The notes under the pieces are model-generated. The model was given only the letters and a program-made list of their open reading frames with translations, searched no databases and was not told where the DNA came from. The position numbers and the translations under genes were made by a program. Of a stretch of 64,000 nucleotides of DNA, positions 52,367 through 62,027 are shown piece after piece (position 1 is the first letter of the stretch; every line of letters begins with the position of its first letter). The stretch is from CAVXJN01 sp963773585 (GTDB lineage Bacteria; Pseudomonadota; Gammaproteobacteria; JASBUN01), in NCBI GenBank assembly GCA_963773585.1, contig CAVZBR010000004.1:62001-126000 (forward strand), written 5' to 3'.

Positions 52367-53368
52367 TCAGCCGGCGACGTGCCGCACCACGCGCAGCATG
52401 TTGCAGGTGTAGCCATACTCATTGTCGTACCAGGACACGACCTTGATGAAGGTGTCATCCAAGGCGATGCCGGCACCTGCGTCGAAAATCGACGGCGTGC
52501 TCATACCGCGAAAATCGGTAGAAACGACTTTGTCTTCCGTATAACCGAGGACGTCCTTCAGTTCGCCTTCGGAAGCCGCTTTCATGGCAGCGCAGATTTC
52601 GTCGTAGCTGCCGCCCTTGTTGAGCTCGACCGTCAGATCAACCACTGAAACGTCGGAAGTGGGAACACGGAAGGCCATGCCCGTGAGCTTGCCGTTGAGC
52701 TCCGGCAGCACCTTGCCGACAGCCTTCGCCGCACCCGTGGAGGACGGAATGATGTTCTCCAGAATACCGCGGCCACCGCGCCAATCCTTCATGGAAGGAC
52801 CATCGACCGTCTTCTGCGTGGCCGTAGCGGCATGCACAGTGGACATCAGGCCGCGCTTGATACCCCATTTGTCGTTCAAGACCTTGGCGACCGGCGCCAA
52901 GCAGTTGGTGGTACACGAAGCGGCAGATACGATTTTCTGGCCGTTGTAGGCTTTTTCGTTGACGCCATAGACGAACATCGGCGTGGCGTCCTTGGAGGGA
53001 GCACTCTGCACGACCTTGCTGGCGCCCGCATCGATGTGTTTCTGGCAGGTCTCTTCGGTCAGGAACAGGCCGGTGGATTCGATCACGATATCGGCACCTA
53101 CTTCGTTCCATTTCAAATTGGAAGGATCGCGTTCAGCAGTGAGACGAATCTTCTTGCCGTTTACGATCAACGTACTGCCGTCGACGGAGATATCCCCATT
53201 GAACCGACCGTGTACGGAATCGTAGCGCAACATGTAGGCGAGATATTCCGGATCCAGCAGGTCGTTGATCCCGACCACTTCGATGTCGTTGCTGAAGTCA
53301 CGGGCCACCGCACGGAACGCCATGCGGCCAATGCGGCCGAAGCCGTTGATTCCAACTTTAATTGCCAT
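52367..53368 (-). CDS. gap: Glyceraldehyde-3-phosphate dehydrogenase, type I
   Basis: 333 residues, MAIKVGINGFGRIGRMAFRA (NAD-binding loop). Catalytic SAASCTTNCLAPVAKVLND with the nucleophilic Cys near residue 152, and the phosphate site VGKVLPELNGKLTGMAFRVP. Reversible oxidative phosphorylation of glyceraldehyde 3-phosphate. Cofactor (NAD or NADP) not decided here. 73 bases after tkt. Confidence 0.97.
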   Translation of the reverse strand: MAIKVGINGFGRIGRMAFRAVARDFSNDIEVVGINDLLDPEYLAYMLRYDSVHGRFNGDISVDGSTLIVNGKKIRLTAERDPSNLKWNEVGADIVIESTGLFLTEETCQKHIDAGASKVVQSAPSKDATPMFVYGVNEKAYNGQKIVSAASCTTNCLAPVAKVLNDKWGIKRGLMSTVHAATATQKTVDGPSMKDWRGGRGILENIIPSSTGAAKAVGKVLPELNGKLTGMAFRVPTSDVSVVDLTVELNKGGSYDEICAAMKAASEGELKDVLGYTEDKVVSTDFRGMSTPSIFDAGAGIALDDTFIKVVSWYDNEYGYTCNMLRVVRHVAG

Positions 53369-53441
53369 CTCTAGTCTCCATAGTTTCTAAAGTCTTCAGG
53401 AGCAGCTGCGCCGGCAGGCGGCGGCTGCATGTACCCTTGGT

Positions 53442-55433
53442 TCAGAGCAAGCTCTTGACGGCTTTGACCACGTTGTCCACGGTGAACCCAAACTCCTTGA
53501 ACAGCTCTCCAGCTGGAGCGGATTCGCCGAAGCGATCCAGACCTACGACGGCACCGTCGAGGCCTACGTATTTACGCCAGTAATCCGTAACACCGGCTTC
53601 CACAGCGACGCGTGGCGTGCCCTTCGGCAAGACCGATTCGCGATAGGCGGCATCCTGGGCGTCGAACAAATCAGTGGATGGCATGGAAACCACGCGCACC
53701 TTCTTGCCCTCGTTGGTCAACTTTTCAGCCGCACCCACCGCAAGCCCGACTTCCGAGCCGGTGGCGATGATCACCGCATCAGGCGCGCCGTCGCAGTCGA
53801 GCAATACATAGCCACCGCGAGCAATGGCGTCGATTTGCTTGGCGTCCCGCGACTGATGAGGCAAACCCTGGCGTGAAAAGATCAAGCAGCTCGGGCCGGT
53901 CTTGCGCTCGACGGCCAATTTCCACGCCACAGCGGATTCAACCGCGTCGCAAGGCCGCCAAACGGACATATTGGGAATCATGCGCAAAGTCGCAGTCTGC
54001 TCTACCGCCTGGTGCGTCGGCCCGTCTTCGCCCAGACCGATGGAGTCGTGGGTATAGACGAAGATGGTCGGCACTTTCATCAGGGCCGCCATGCGCAAAG
54101 CATTGCGCGCGTATTCCGAGAACATCAAGAACGTCGCGCCGTAGGGAATGAAGCCGCCGTGCAACGCAATGCCGTTCATGATCGCCGACATGCCGAACTC
54201 GCGCACACCGTAATAAATATAGTTACCGTCCGATACGGTGTTGCTCACACCCTTGGCGCCGGACCACAAGGTTAGATTGGAACCGGCCAGATCGGCGGAA
54301 CCGCCAAGAAATTCGGGCAACAGCGGACCGAAACCGTTCAATGCATTCTGTGAAGCCTTGCGCGAGGCGATGTTTTCCGCCTTTTCATTCACCTTGCCGA
54401 TGAACTCCGCCGATTTGGCGCTCCAATCGGACGGTAATTCGCCCGCCGTGCGGCGCTCGAACTCAGCCGCCAGCTCGGGATAGGCCGATTTATAGGCTGC
54501 GAACTTTTCGTTCCACTGTTTCTCAGCCGCGGACCCTTTGTCCCGGGCGTCCCACCCTGCATAGATATCGTCCGGCACCTCGAACGGCGGGTGGTTCCAT
54601 CCCAGGTTTTCCCGCGTCGCCTTGACCTCTTCCTCGCCCAACGCTGCGCCGTGGCAATCGTGGCTACCGCACAGGTTCGGCGCACCGAACCCAATGACGG
54701 TTTTGCAGCAGATCATCGTCGGCTTGTCGCTGACAGAGCGGGCTTCCCGGATGGCTTTGCTGACGGCGTCGGAGTCGTGGCCGTCGACATCGCGCACCAC
54801 ATGCCAACCGTAGGCTTCGAAGCGCTTCGGAGTATCGTCGGTAAACCAACCCTCGACATGGCCGTCGATGGAAATACCGTTGTCATCGTAAAAGCAGATC
54901 AGCTTGCCGAGTCCGAGAGTGCCCGCGAGGGAGGAGGCTTCGTGAGAGATGCCTTCCATCAAGCAGCCATCGCCAAGGAAGACGTACGTATAGTGATCGA
55001 CGATGTCGTGACCGTCGCGATTGAATTGCCCGGCCAGTACCTTTTCGGCGATGGCCATGCCGACAGCGTTGGTGATGCCTTGCCCCAGCGGGCCGGTGGT
55101 CGTTTCCACGCCGGGCGCATAGCCGTATTCCGGGTGGCCCGGGGTTTTGGAGTGCAGCTGACGGAAATTCTTCAGCTCTTCCATCGGCAGGTTGTAACCG
55201 GTCAGATGCAAAAGCGAATAGATCAACATCGAGCCATGGCCGTTGGAAAGCACAAACCGGTCTCGATTCACCCATTTCGGATTGCTCGGGCTGTGGTGCA
55301 TGAAGTCGTTCCACAGCACTTCGGCAATATCCGCCATCCCCATCGGGGCGCCCGGGTGACCGGAATTGGCCTTCTGTACGGCATCCATGCTCAAGGCACG
55401 AATGGCATTGGCTAATTCTCTGCGCGAGGGCAT
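53442..55433 (-). CDS. tkt: Transketolase
   Basis: TPP enzyme of the pentose phosphate or Calvin pathway. 663 residues from ATG 55433 (MPSRRELANAIRALSMDAVQ); the frame extends upstream through unrelated leader sequence. TPP motif FLGDGCLMEGISHEASSLAG..NDN-type FYDDNGISIDG, HSPSNPKWVNRDRFVLSNGH, and the transketolase motif GEDGPTHQAVEQTATLRMIP. First gene of the tkt-gap-pgk-pyk-fba cluster. About 200 bases upstream lies a structured element with a terminator. Confidence 0.97.
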   Translation of the reverse strand: MPSRRELANAIRALSMDAVQKANSGHPGAPMGMADIAEVLWNDFMHHSPSNPKWVNRDRFVLSNGHGSMLIYSLLHLTGYNLPMEELKNFRQLHSKTPGHPEYGYAPGVETTTGPLGQGITNAVGMAIAEKVLAGQFNRDGHDIVDHYTYVFLGDGCLMEGISHEASSLAGTLGLGKLICFYDDNGISIDGHVEGWFTDDTPKRFEAYGWHVVRDVDGHDSDAVSKAIREARSVSDKPTMICCKTVIGFGAPNLCGSHDCHGAALGEEEVKATRENLGWNHPPFEVPDDIYAGWDARDKGSAAEKQWNEKFAAYKSAYPELAAEFERRTAGELPSDWSAKSAEFIGKVNEKAENIASRKASQNALNGFGPLLPEFLGGSADLAGSNLTLWSGAKGVSNTVSDGNYIYYGVREFGMSAIMNGIALHGGFIPYGATFLMFSEYARNALRMAALMKVPTIFVYTHDSIGLGEDGPTHQAVEQTATLRMIPNMSVWRPCDAVESAVAWKLAVERKTGPSCLIFSRQGLPHQSRDAKQIDAIARGGYVLLDCDGAPDAVIIATGSEVGLAVGAAEKLTNEGKKVRVVSMPSTDLFDAQDAAYRESVLPKGTPRVAVEAGVTDYWRKYVGLDGAVVGLDRFGESAPAGELFKEFGFTVDNVVKAVKSLL

Positions 55434-55630
55434 TTTCCGTCTCCTATCTTTATATTGAATGCGAAACCCGGCGGCAGCCCGTTTCCTCCTGCACAACGAC
55501 GTCGAACGCCATCGGCGCGGAATCAGGCTACCTGCAATCGAATTCTGTCCGTGTCCCCGGGGGGCGTGGCTGTAAATCGCTCGCCGAGCGCTGAGTTCCG
55601 GTCGGGCACCGGCGGGCCGGCGGGCAGTCT

Positions 55631-55745
55631 GCATTAACAAAAAAACCCCGATGTCCCAAGACACCGTGGTCGTTTGGTCCGCGCTCGCGCGGCATCTACC
55701 CCATAAGGAGATCGGTATTCTCCCTTAGTCGGCTTCAGGGGGCAA
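55631..55745 (-). ncRNA. Candidate structured RNA or leader ending in a terminator, upstream of tkt
   Basis: On the minus strand three hairpins follow one another: AAGGGAGA-ATACCGA-TCTCCTT, CCGCGC-GA-GCGCGG, and CGGTGTC-TTGG-GACATCG followed by GGG and seven T. The first hairpin is enclosed by CCCC (about 55742) and GGGG (about 55700). The last is a proper intrinsic terminator (55638-55666). No protein fits. It may be a small RNA or an attenuating leader; it matches none of the riboswitch classes I can recall. The rest of 55434-55987 holds no gene that I can see. Confidence 0.45.
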
Positions 55746-55987
55746 GTGCGGCCCTTCTATGGCGGGATAAAATGGCTTTGGCGACGCACCATTGGGGGAG
55801 CTCGCAAATCACTGAAACGCATATTCATTTTGTGGGTTCGGCCGTTTCCGGTGCCGCCATGGCGAGGCACGCAAGGGAGGGCGGCGAGGGTCCGCCAGTG
55901 CCAGCCCCACGCTGCTGCGGAAGGTTTGGAATATGGTAGAATGCGCATCGATTCATATACTTATAAAAATACAGAGCGCCATTCACC

Positions 55988-56803
55988 ATGACTCGAGTAA
56001 TTGCTGTCTTTCGCCGCGGGATTCGCAACTTCGTTCTGACAACCGCCCTGTTCGCCACCGGCGGCGGGACCACATTCGCCTTCAACCTGGTGGTCCAACC
56101 CATTCAGTCTCCTGAGGTCACACGCGCATCGTTTCAACCATTGGTGGACTATTTGCGCAGCGCCACCGGAGCCGACATTCAGCTTGTCACCGCCCGCAAT
56201 TTCGTCAGCTATTGGCAAACCATGAAAAAGGGTAAGCAGTACGACTTGATTCTGGACGCGGCTCATTTCACCGACTATCGAATTCAACACATGGGCTACA
56301 AACCGCTGGCCAAAGTGGCAAGTGTGGTGAGCTTGTCTCTGGTGACCCACGAAGATCATCCCGTGTTCGAGGCGCGCGAACTGATCGGCAAGCCGGTGGC
56401 GTTGTTGTCGTCGCCGAGTATGGACGCGGTGCGGCTCGCCCAACTGTTTCCGAATCCATTGCGCCAGCCGGTCGTGGTCCGCGTCAATGACTCCCGCGAA
56501 GCGGCGGAGAAAGTCCGAGAAGGGAAAGCGACCGGTGCGCTTATACCGACGCCAATGGTGAACGCCTTCCCCTTTCTGTACACAGTGACCATTACCGCGC
56601 AGGTGCCCCATATGGCACTTTCGGCGGCGCCGACGGTTCCCGCGGACTTGCAGCAGAAGCTGCGCCGGGCTTTGCTCGACGCAGACAAAACGCCGCAAGG
56701 TCGAGCGCTTCTGGACGCCTTGAACTTCGAGTCGTTCGAGTCCGCGGACGCGAACACTTACGCCGGTTACGGCAAGCTGCTACAAGGCGTGTACGGCTAT
56801 TGA
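55988..56803 (+). CDS. PhnD/SsuA/transferrin-like substrate-binding protein
   Basis: 271 residues with an N-terminal export signal (RNFVLTTALFATGGGTTFAF). Type II periplasmic binding fold: LVVQPIQSPEVTRASFQPLV, GKQYDLILDAAHFTDYRIQH and GKPVALLSSPSMDAVRLAQL, as in PhnD-like proteins. No transporter permease or ATPase is adjacent, so it may be a sensor-type or orphan binding protein. Ligand unknown. Upstream of metK by 99 bases. Confidence 0.85.
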   Translation: MTRVIAVFRRGIRNFVLTTALFATGGGTTFAFNLVVQPIQSPEVTRASFQPLVDYLRSATGADIQLVTARNFVSYWQTMKKGKQYDLILDAAHFTDYRIQHMGYKPLAKVASVVSLSLVTHEDHPVFEARELIGKPVALLSSPSMDAVRLAQLFPNPLRQPVVVRVNDSREAAEKVREGKATGALIPTPMVNAFPFLYTVTITAQVPHMALSAAPTVPADLQQKLRRALLDADKTPQGRALLDALNFESFESADANTYAGYGKLLQGVYGY

Positions 56804-56902
56804 TTTGCTAGTGGACCCGCGCTGATCGGGATACAATCCGCCCATTCGGCGGCCGCACACGCGGGACCGATCGTCAGCGCAATTCAGCCTCAGGACTCCA
56901 GC

Positions 56903-58063
56903 ATGTCGGAAATCCATCTATTCACGTCGGAATCGGTTTCCGAAGGCCATCCGGACAAGGTCGCGGACCAGATTTCGGACTCCATCCTCGACGCTATTCT
57001 GGCCGCGGACCCGAAGGCGCGGGTAGCCTGCGAAACATTGATCAATACCGGCATGATCGTGCTATCCGGGGAGATCACGACTTCGGCCCAAGTGGACTAT
57101 GCCGCGTGCGCACGACAGGTCGTCAAAGATATCGGCTACAGCAGCTCACGGATGGGTTTCGATTGGGAGACCTGCGCCGTACTGGTGGCAATCGACAAGC
57201 AGTCGCCGGATATCGCCTTGGGCGTGAACGAAGGCGACAACAAGCAACAAGGCGCCGGCGATCAGGGCTTGATGTTCGGCTATGCGAGCAACGAGACCAC
57301 GGTATTGATGCCCGCCCCGATCACCTACGCACATCGCCTCGTGCGCCGCCAGAGCGAAGTACGGAACAAGGGCGCGCTGCCATGGTTGCGTCCGGACGCC
57401 AAAAGCCAGGTCACGTTCCGTTACGACGGATTGGAGCCGGTGGGCATCGAGGCGGTCGTGCTGTCCACTCAGCACGACCCCGAAGTCAGCCAGGAAGCGC
57501 TTCGCGAAGCGGTGATGGAAGAAATCATCAAACCGGTTCTGCCGACAGAATGGGTTGACAGTACGACCAAGTATTTTATCAATCCAACCGGCCGTTTCGT
57601 CATCGGCGGCCCGGTGGGCGACTGCGGTCTGACTGGCCGCAAGATCATCGTCGACACCTATGGCGGCATGGCGCGTCACGGCGGTGGCGCGTTCTCCGGA
57701 AAGGATCCCTCCAAGGTCGACCGCTCCGCCGCCTATGCTGCACGTTACGTGGCGAAAAACATCGTCGCCGGCGGCCTCGCCGACCGCTGCGAAGTACAGG
57801 TGTCCTATGCCATTGGCGTCGCTGAACCCACGTCCATCCGCGTCGATACCTTCGGCACCGGCAACATCAGTGAGCATCGCATCGTAGATCTGATCAGAGA
57901 ACAATTCGATCTGCGTCCCCGCGGCATGGTGCAAATGCTGGACTTGCTGCGCCCGATCTACCGCAACACGGCAGCATACGGGCACTTCGGCCGCGAGGAC
58001 CTGGACTTGCCTTGGGAGCGAACCGACAAGGCGGACGCTCTACGCGCCGCCGCAGGCCTATAA
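56903..58063 (+). CDS. metK: S-adenosylmethionine synthetase
   Basis: Makes SAM from methionine and ATP. 386 residues, MSEIHLFTSESVSEGHPDKV. Signature motifs GAGDQGLMFGYA, DTYGGMARHGGGAFSGKDPS, and the metal/ATP sites in HPDKVADQISDSILDAIL. First of metK-ahcY-metF; product feeds SpeD and BioA encoded in the window. Confidence 0.98.
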   Translation: MSEIHLFTSESVSEGHPDKVADQISDSILDAILAADPKARVACETLINTGMIVLSGEITTSAQVDYAACARQVVKDIGYSSSRMGFDWETCAVLVAIDKQSPDIALGVNEGDNKQQGAGDQGLMFGYASNETTVLMPAPITYAHRLVRRQSEVRNKGALPWLRPDAKSQVTFRYDGLEPVGIEAVVLSTQHDPEVSQEALREAVMEEIIKPVLPTEWVDSTTKYFINPTGRFVIGGPVGDCGLTGRKIIVDTYGGMARHGGGAFSGKDPSKVDRSAAYAARYVAKNIVAGGLADRCEVQVSYAIGVAEPTSIRVDTFGTGNISEHRIVDLIREQFDLRPRGMVQMLDLLRPIYRNTAAYGHFGREDLDLPWERTDKADALRAAAGL

Positions 58064-58205
58064 TGACTCACAGATGGGAGCAGCCCGACAGTACGAGTAC
58101 GCTCGGGAAAACAGCTGGCAACGATGACGCATGTTGCTGCGCACCCATGCGCCGCTGCGTCATGATCAACCCGAGAGCAGTAGTGTAGAGCGATATCAGT
58201 CCCGG

Positions 58206-58280
58206 CACCGAGGAGCGCTGCAGCGGCCAATATCGGCTGCGAGGCTCGGCTACCGGACACTCATTCCAACGGCGCTCAGC
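58206..58280 (+). promoter_or_regulatory. S-adenosylhomocysteine (SAH) riboswitch
   Basis: Structure of the SAH aptamer is complete: P1 GAGCGC (58213-58218) with GCGCTC (58272-58277); P2 GCAGC (58220-58224) with GCTGC (58236-58240); pseudoknot CCGAG (58208-58212) with CTCGG (58245-58249). The core GAGGAGCGCTGCAGC and GAGGCTCGG match the known consensus. It lies 17 bases before ahcY and should turn AhcY on when SAH builds up. Confidence 0.93.
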
Positions 58281-58296
58281 GAACGGAGATGCTTTT

Positions 58297-59607
58297 ATGA
58301 GCGCAATTTCCGCAACTGAGTCCAACGACTACAAAGTCGCCGACAGTTCCCTGGCCGATTGGGGCCGCAAAGAAGTCGAGATCGCCGAGAGCGAGATGCC
58401 CGGCCTGATGGCGTTGCGCGAGGAGTACAAGGGCAAGGCGCCGTTGAAGGGCGCGCGCATTGCCGGCTGCCTGCACATGACCATCCAGACCGCGGTGTTG
58501 ATCGAGACCCTGATCGACCTGGGTGCCGAAGTCCGCTGGAGCTCGTGCAACATCTTCTCCACCCAGGACCAGGCGGCTTCCGCCATGGCTGCGGCAGGAG
58601 TGCCGGTGTTCGCCTGGAAGGGCGAGACCGAAGAGGAGTTCTGGTGGTGCATCGAGCAGACCATTTTCGGGCCCGACAACTGGCGCCCGAACATGATTCT
58701 CGACGATGGCGGGGATTTGACCCTGCTGATGCACGAGAAGTACCCGGATCTGTTGAAAGAGGTCAAGGGGCTTTCCGAGGAGACCACCACCGGCGTACAC
58801 CGTCTCTACGACATGATGAAGAAGGGCACGCTTGCCTGCCCGGCCTTCAACGTCAACGACTCGGTGACCAAGTCGAAGTTCGACAACCTGTATGGCTGCC
58901 GGGAGTCTTTGATCGACGGCATCAAGCGTGCCACCGATGTCATGATCGCCGGCAAGATCACGGTGGTGTGCGGCTATGGCGATGTGGGTAAAGGCTGTGC
59001 GCAAGCGTTCCGGGGCATGGGCGCCACGGTCTGGGTGACCGAGATCGATCCGATCTGCGCCCTGCAGGCGGCGATGGAAGGCTACCGGGTGGTGAACATG
59101 GACCAGGCGGCGGCGCTGGGCGATATCTTCGTCACCACCACCGGCAACATCGATGTGATCACCCATGCCCACATGCAGGCGATGAAGAACGAAGCCATTG
59201 TCTGCAACATCGGCCACTTCGACTCCGAGATCGACATTGCGGGGCTGCGCAAGTACGAGTGGCAGAACATCAAGCCCCAGGTCGACCACGTGGTGTTTCC
59301 CGACGGCAAGAAGATCATCGTGCTGGCCGAAGGCCGGTTGGTGAACCTAGGCTGCGCCACGGGACATCCGAGCTTCGTGATGTCGGCCTCATTCACCAAC
59401 CAGGTGATGGCCCAGATCGAGCTGTGGAACCATTCGGACAAATACGAGAAGAAGGTCTACGTACTGCCCAAGCACCTCGATGAGCAGGTGGCCCGATTGC
59501 ACCTGACCAAGATTGGTGCCGATCTGACACCGCTGACCCCGGCCCAGGCCGAATACCTGGGACTGGACGTCGACGGACCCTATAAGCCTGAGCATTACCG
59601 CTACTAA
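58297..59607 (+). CDS. ahcY: Adenosylhomocysteinase
   Basis: NAD-bound enzyme splitting SAH to homocysteine and adenosine. 436 residues from ATG 58297 (MSAISATESNDYKVADSSLA). Motifs SSCNIFSTQDQAASAMAA, the NAD loop VVCGYGDVGKGCAQAF, and the C-terminal PYKPEHYRY with the Lys and Tyr reaching the neighbouring subunit. Preceded by an SAH riboswitch and followed by metF, so the methyl cycle is closed here. Confidence 0.98.
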   Translation: MSAISATESNDYKVADSSLADWGRKEVEIAESEMPGLMALREEYKGKAPLKGARIAGCLHMTIQTAVLIETLIDLGAEVRWSSCNIFSTQDQAASAMAAAGVPVFAWKGETEEEFWWCIEQTIFGPDNWRPNMILDDGGDLTLLMHEKYPDLLKEVKGLSEETTTGVHRLYDMMKKGTLACPAFNVNDSVTKSKFDNLYGCRESLIDGIKRATDVMIAGKITVVCGYGDVGKGCAQAFRGMGATVWVTEIDPICALQAAMEGYRVVNMDQAAALGDIFVTTTGNIDVITHAHMQAMKNEAIVCNIGHFDSEIDIAGLRKYEWQNIKPQVDHVVFPDGKKIIVLAEGRLVNLGCATGHPSFVMSASFTNQVMAQIELWNHSDKYEKKVYVLPKHLDEQVARLHLTKIGADLTPLTPAQAEYLGLDVDGPYKPEHYRY

Positions 59608-59711
59608 CGAACGTCTCAATCGACGCGGTGCGCCATTCTGAACGCATCGTGGGTTAGCGGCTATGCATGGCGGTCGATCCGATCGCAGCCAACACTTTCG
59701 AGGGTTTGAAC

Positions 59712-60563
59712 GTGGAATCACAACAATCGTATGCCAAAAACTTTTCTTTCGAATTCTTCCCGCCCCAAAGCGAAGAGGCGGCCACGAAATTGGACGCGGT
59801 CCGGGACGAACTCGGTGAACTCGATCCATTATATTTCTCGGTTACATTCGGCGCCGGCGGCAGCACTCAGCAAGGCACTTACGACACGGTGGTCGGGATC
59901 AAGCAGGCGGGTTATGACGCCGCCCCACATTTGACCTGCGTGGGTTCGACGCGCGCCCGTATCGCGGGCATGCTGGAAAGCTATCGTGAGGCCGGCATCA
60001 AGCGAATCGTAGCCTTGCGCGGCGACATGCCTTCAGGAATGCGGGGCGCCGGCGAATTGCGCTACGCCGACGAGTTGGTCGGGTTCATTCGTGAAACCAC
60101 CGGCGATCATTTTCATATCGAGGTCGCCGCGTATCCGGAAACCCATCCACAAGCGAAAAGCGTTGACGATGACATCGCAAATTTTCAGCGCAAAGTCGAC
60201 GCGGGTGCCAATGGCGCCATCACCCAATACTTCTTCAATGCCGATGCCTACTATCGTTTCGTGGACGAGTGTGAACGCCGGGGCGTGAAGCTGCCCATCG
60301 TCCCGGGCATTATGCCCATCACCAACTACAGTCAGCTGGCACGGTTTTCAGACATGTGCGGCGCCGAGATCCCGCGCTGGATCGCCAAGCGACTGACAGG
60401 CTTTGCCGATGACCGCGCCTCCATTCGCTCTTTCGGTGAAGAGGTGATCACCGATCTGTGCGCACGCTTGCTGGAAGCCGGTGCGCCCGGTCTCCACTTC
60501 TACACGATGAACCAGGCAAAATCCTCGGTCGCGGTTTTGCGTAACCTCGGATTGCCTCGCTAG
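59712..60563 (+). CDS. metF: Methylenetetrahydrofolate reductase
   Basis: FAD enzyme making 5-methyl-THF for methionine synthesis. The GTG at 59712 is chosen because TCGAGGG lies 7 bases ahead and the protein then begins MESQQSYAKNFSFEFFPPQS (283 residues), as in the family; an ATG at 59667 would add 15 residues without a site. Motifs FEFFPPQSEE, FSVTFGAGGSTQ, LTCVGSTRARI, VALRGDMP and PGIMPITNYSQLARF are intact. Its substrate comes from GcvT and related folate enzymes. Confidence 0.95.
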   Translation: MESQQSYAKNFSFEFFPPQSEEAATKLDAVRDELGELDPLYFSVTFGAGGSTQQGTYDTVVGIKQAGYDAAPHLTCVGSTRARIAGMLESYREAGIKRIVALRGDMPSGMRGAGELRYADELVGFIRETTGDHFHIEVAAYPETHPQAKSVDDDIANFQRKVDAGANGAITQYFFNADAYYRFVDECERRGVKLPIVPGIMPITNYSQLARFSDMCGAEIPRWIAKRLTGFADDRASIRSFGEEVITDLCARLLEAGAPGLHFYTMNQAKSSVAVLRNLGLPR

Positions 60564-60592
60564 GCTGACGACTTTCTTGGTGGCCACGGACA

Positions 60593-61039
60593 ATGGATCC
60601 ACAATCCCATGGGCTGATCAGAATCGGCTGGCGCGAATGGATGTCGCTGCCAGCCCTGGGTATCCAGCGCATCAAGGCAAAAGTCGACACCGGGGCGCGC
60701 ACATCGGCCCTACACACCTTCGATCTGGACCCGTATCACGAGGGCGGCGCGCCTATGATACGGTTCCATGTACATCCCATACAGGGGCGTCAGGACCTGG
60801 TCGCGGAATGCTTCGCTCCGGTGAGCGATCAGCGCTGGGTCAGCGACTCGGGCGGACATCGAGAAAGGCGCTTCGTGATCGTGACGCCAGCCCGTCTCGG
60901 CGCTGTAGAATGGTCCATCGAAATGACGTTGACCAATCGCGACACGATGAAATTCCGAATGCTGTTGGGACGTACGGCTATGGACCAGCGCTTCTGCGTC
61001 GACCCCGCTGCATCCTATTTGCTCGGCCGCCGGCTGTAA
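60593..61039 (+). CDS. RimK-associated ATP-dependent zinc protease-like protein
   Basis: 148 residues of the PF05618-type family, beginning MDPQSHGLIRIGWREWMSLP. Retropepsin-like features: GIQRIKAKVDTGARTSALHT with the DTGA catalytic triad and MLLGRTAMDQRF. The name zinc protease is historical; the DTGA motif suggests an aspartic-protease fold. Always next to rimK-type ligases, where it may trim glutamate tails, which is inferred. 81 bases before rimK. Confidence 0.88.
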   Translation: MDPQSHGLIRIGWREWMSLPALGIQRIKAKVDTGARTSALHTFDLDPYHEGGAPMIRFHVHPIQGRQDLVAECFAPVSDQRWVSDSGGHRERRFVIVTPARLGAVEWSIEMTLTNRDTMKFRMLLGRTAMDQRFCVDPAASYLLGRRL

Positions 61040-61120
61040 TCGGTCCGCCGACGCACCGGTCCACCTCCGTGTTACCATCGTCCTGGACTATACGCGCTAC
61101 AGGAGCAGGAGCCGCGTTTC

Positions 61121-62026
61121 ATGAAGATCGGTATACTTTCGAGAAATTCCAAACTGTATTCGACGCGGCGTTTGGTCGAGGCAGGCCGCGATCTCGGCCA
61201 CGAAATGCAGGTCATCAATCCGCTCAAGTGCTACATGGATATCACCAGTATGCGCCCGGCGATTTATTACCGGGGTCAGTCCTTGGAAGGTTTCGACGCG
61301 GTGATTCCTCGAATCGGCGCGTCTATCACGTTCTACGGTACGGCGGTATTGCGGCAGCTGGAAATGATGGGCGTGTTCCCGCTCAACGAATCCGTGGCCA
61401 TCGGCCGCTCGCGGGACAAACTGCGCTCCTTACAGCTCCTGGCACGTAAAGGCATCGGACTGCCCGTAACGGGCTTTGCTCATGACATTGAAAACACTGA
61501 GGACCTGATCCGCCTGGTTGGCGGCGCGCCGTTGGTCGTCAAATTGCTGGAAGGGACGCAGGGAAAAGGCGTGGTACTCGCCGAAACCTACAAGGCGGCA
61601 GAAAGTGTGATCGACGCTTTCCGGGAACTGCATGCCAATTTTCTGGTCCAGGAATTCATCAAGGAGGCCGGCGGTTCGGACATCCGCGCTTTCGTCATCG
61701 GTGACAAGGTGGTGGCGGCTATGATGCGCAAGGCTCGGGAGGGGGAGTTCCGCTCCAATCTCCATCGAGGCGGTACCGCCAGTATCGTCAAACTCACACC
61801 GGAAGAACGCTCGACCGCAACGCGTGCCGCCAAGACCATGGGGCTGAATGTCGCCGGTGTGGATATCTTGCGCTCAAATCATGGACCAGTGGTCATGGAA
61901 GTGAATTCTTCGCCGGGCCTGGAAGGTATCGAGACCGCCACCGGCAAAGACGTGGCCCGGATGATCGTGTCGTTCATTGAGAAGAACGCCAGACCATACA
62001 AGACCAAAACCCGCGGTACGGGGTGA
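61121..62026 (+). CDS. rimK: Ribosomal protein S6--L-glutamate ligase
   Basis: ATP-grasp enzyme that adds glutamate residues to the C-terminus of S6. 301 residues, MKIGILSRNSKLYSTRRLVE. ATP-grasp blocks VVKLLEGTQGKGVVLAET, VQEFIKEAGGSDIRAFVIG and VDILRSNHGPVVMEVNSSPG, with Mg-binding Glu and Asn at the end. Middle of a three-gene unit with the protease-like and AstE-like genes; the stop is one base before the next ATG. Confidence 0.95.
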   Translation: MKIGILSRNSKLYSTRRLVEAGRDLGHEMQVINPLKCYMDITSMRPAIYYRGQSLEGFDAVIPRIGASITFYGTAVLRQLEMMGVFPLNESVAIGRSRDKLRSLQLLARKGIGLPVTGFAHDIENTEDLIRLVGGAPLVVKLLEGTQGKGVVLAETYKAAESVIDAFRELHANFLVQEFIKEAGGSDIRAFVIGDKVVAAMMRKAREGEFRSNLHRGGTASIVKLTPEERSTATRAAKTMGLNVAGVDILRSNHGPVVMEVNSSPGLEGIETATGKDVARMIVSFIEKNARPYKTKTRGTG

Positions 62027-62027
62027 T

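Noticed and set aside
56804..56902. SAM riboswitch before metK
   Set aside because: The 99-base gap has only a short GC hairpin and none of the conserved cores of the SAM classes.
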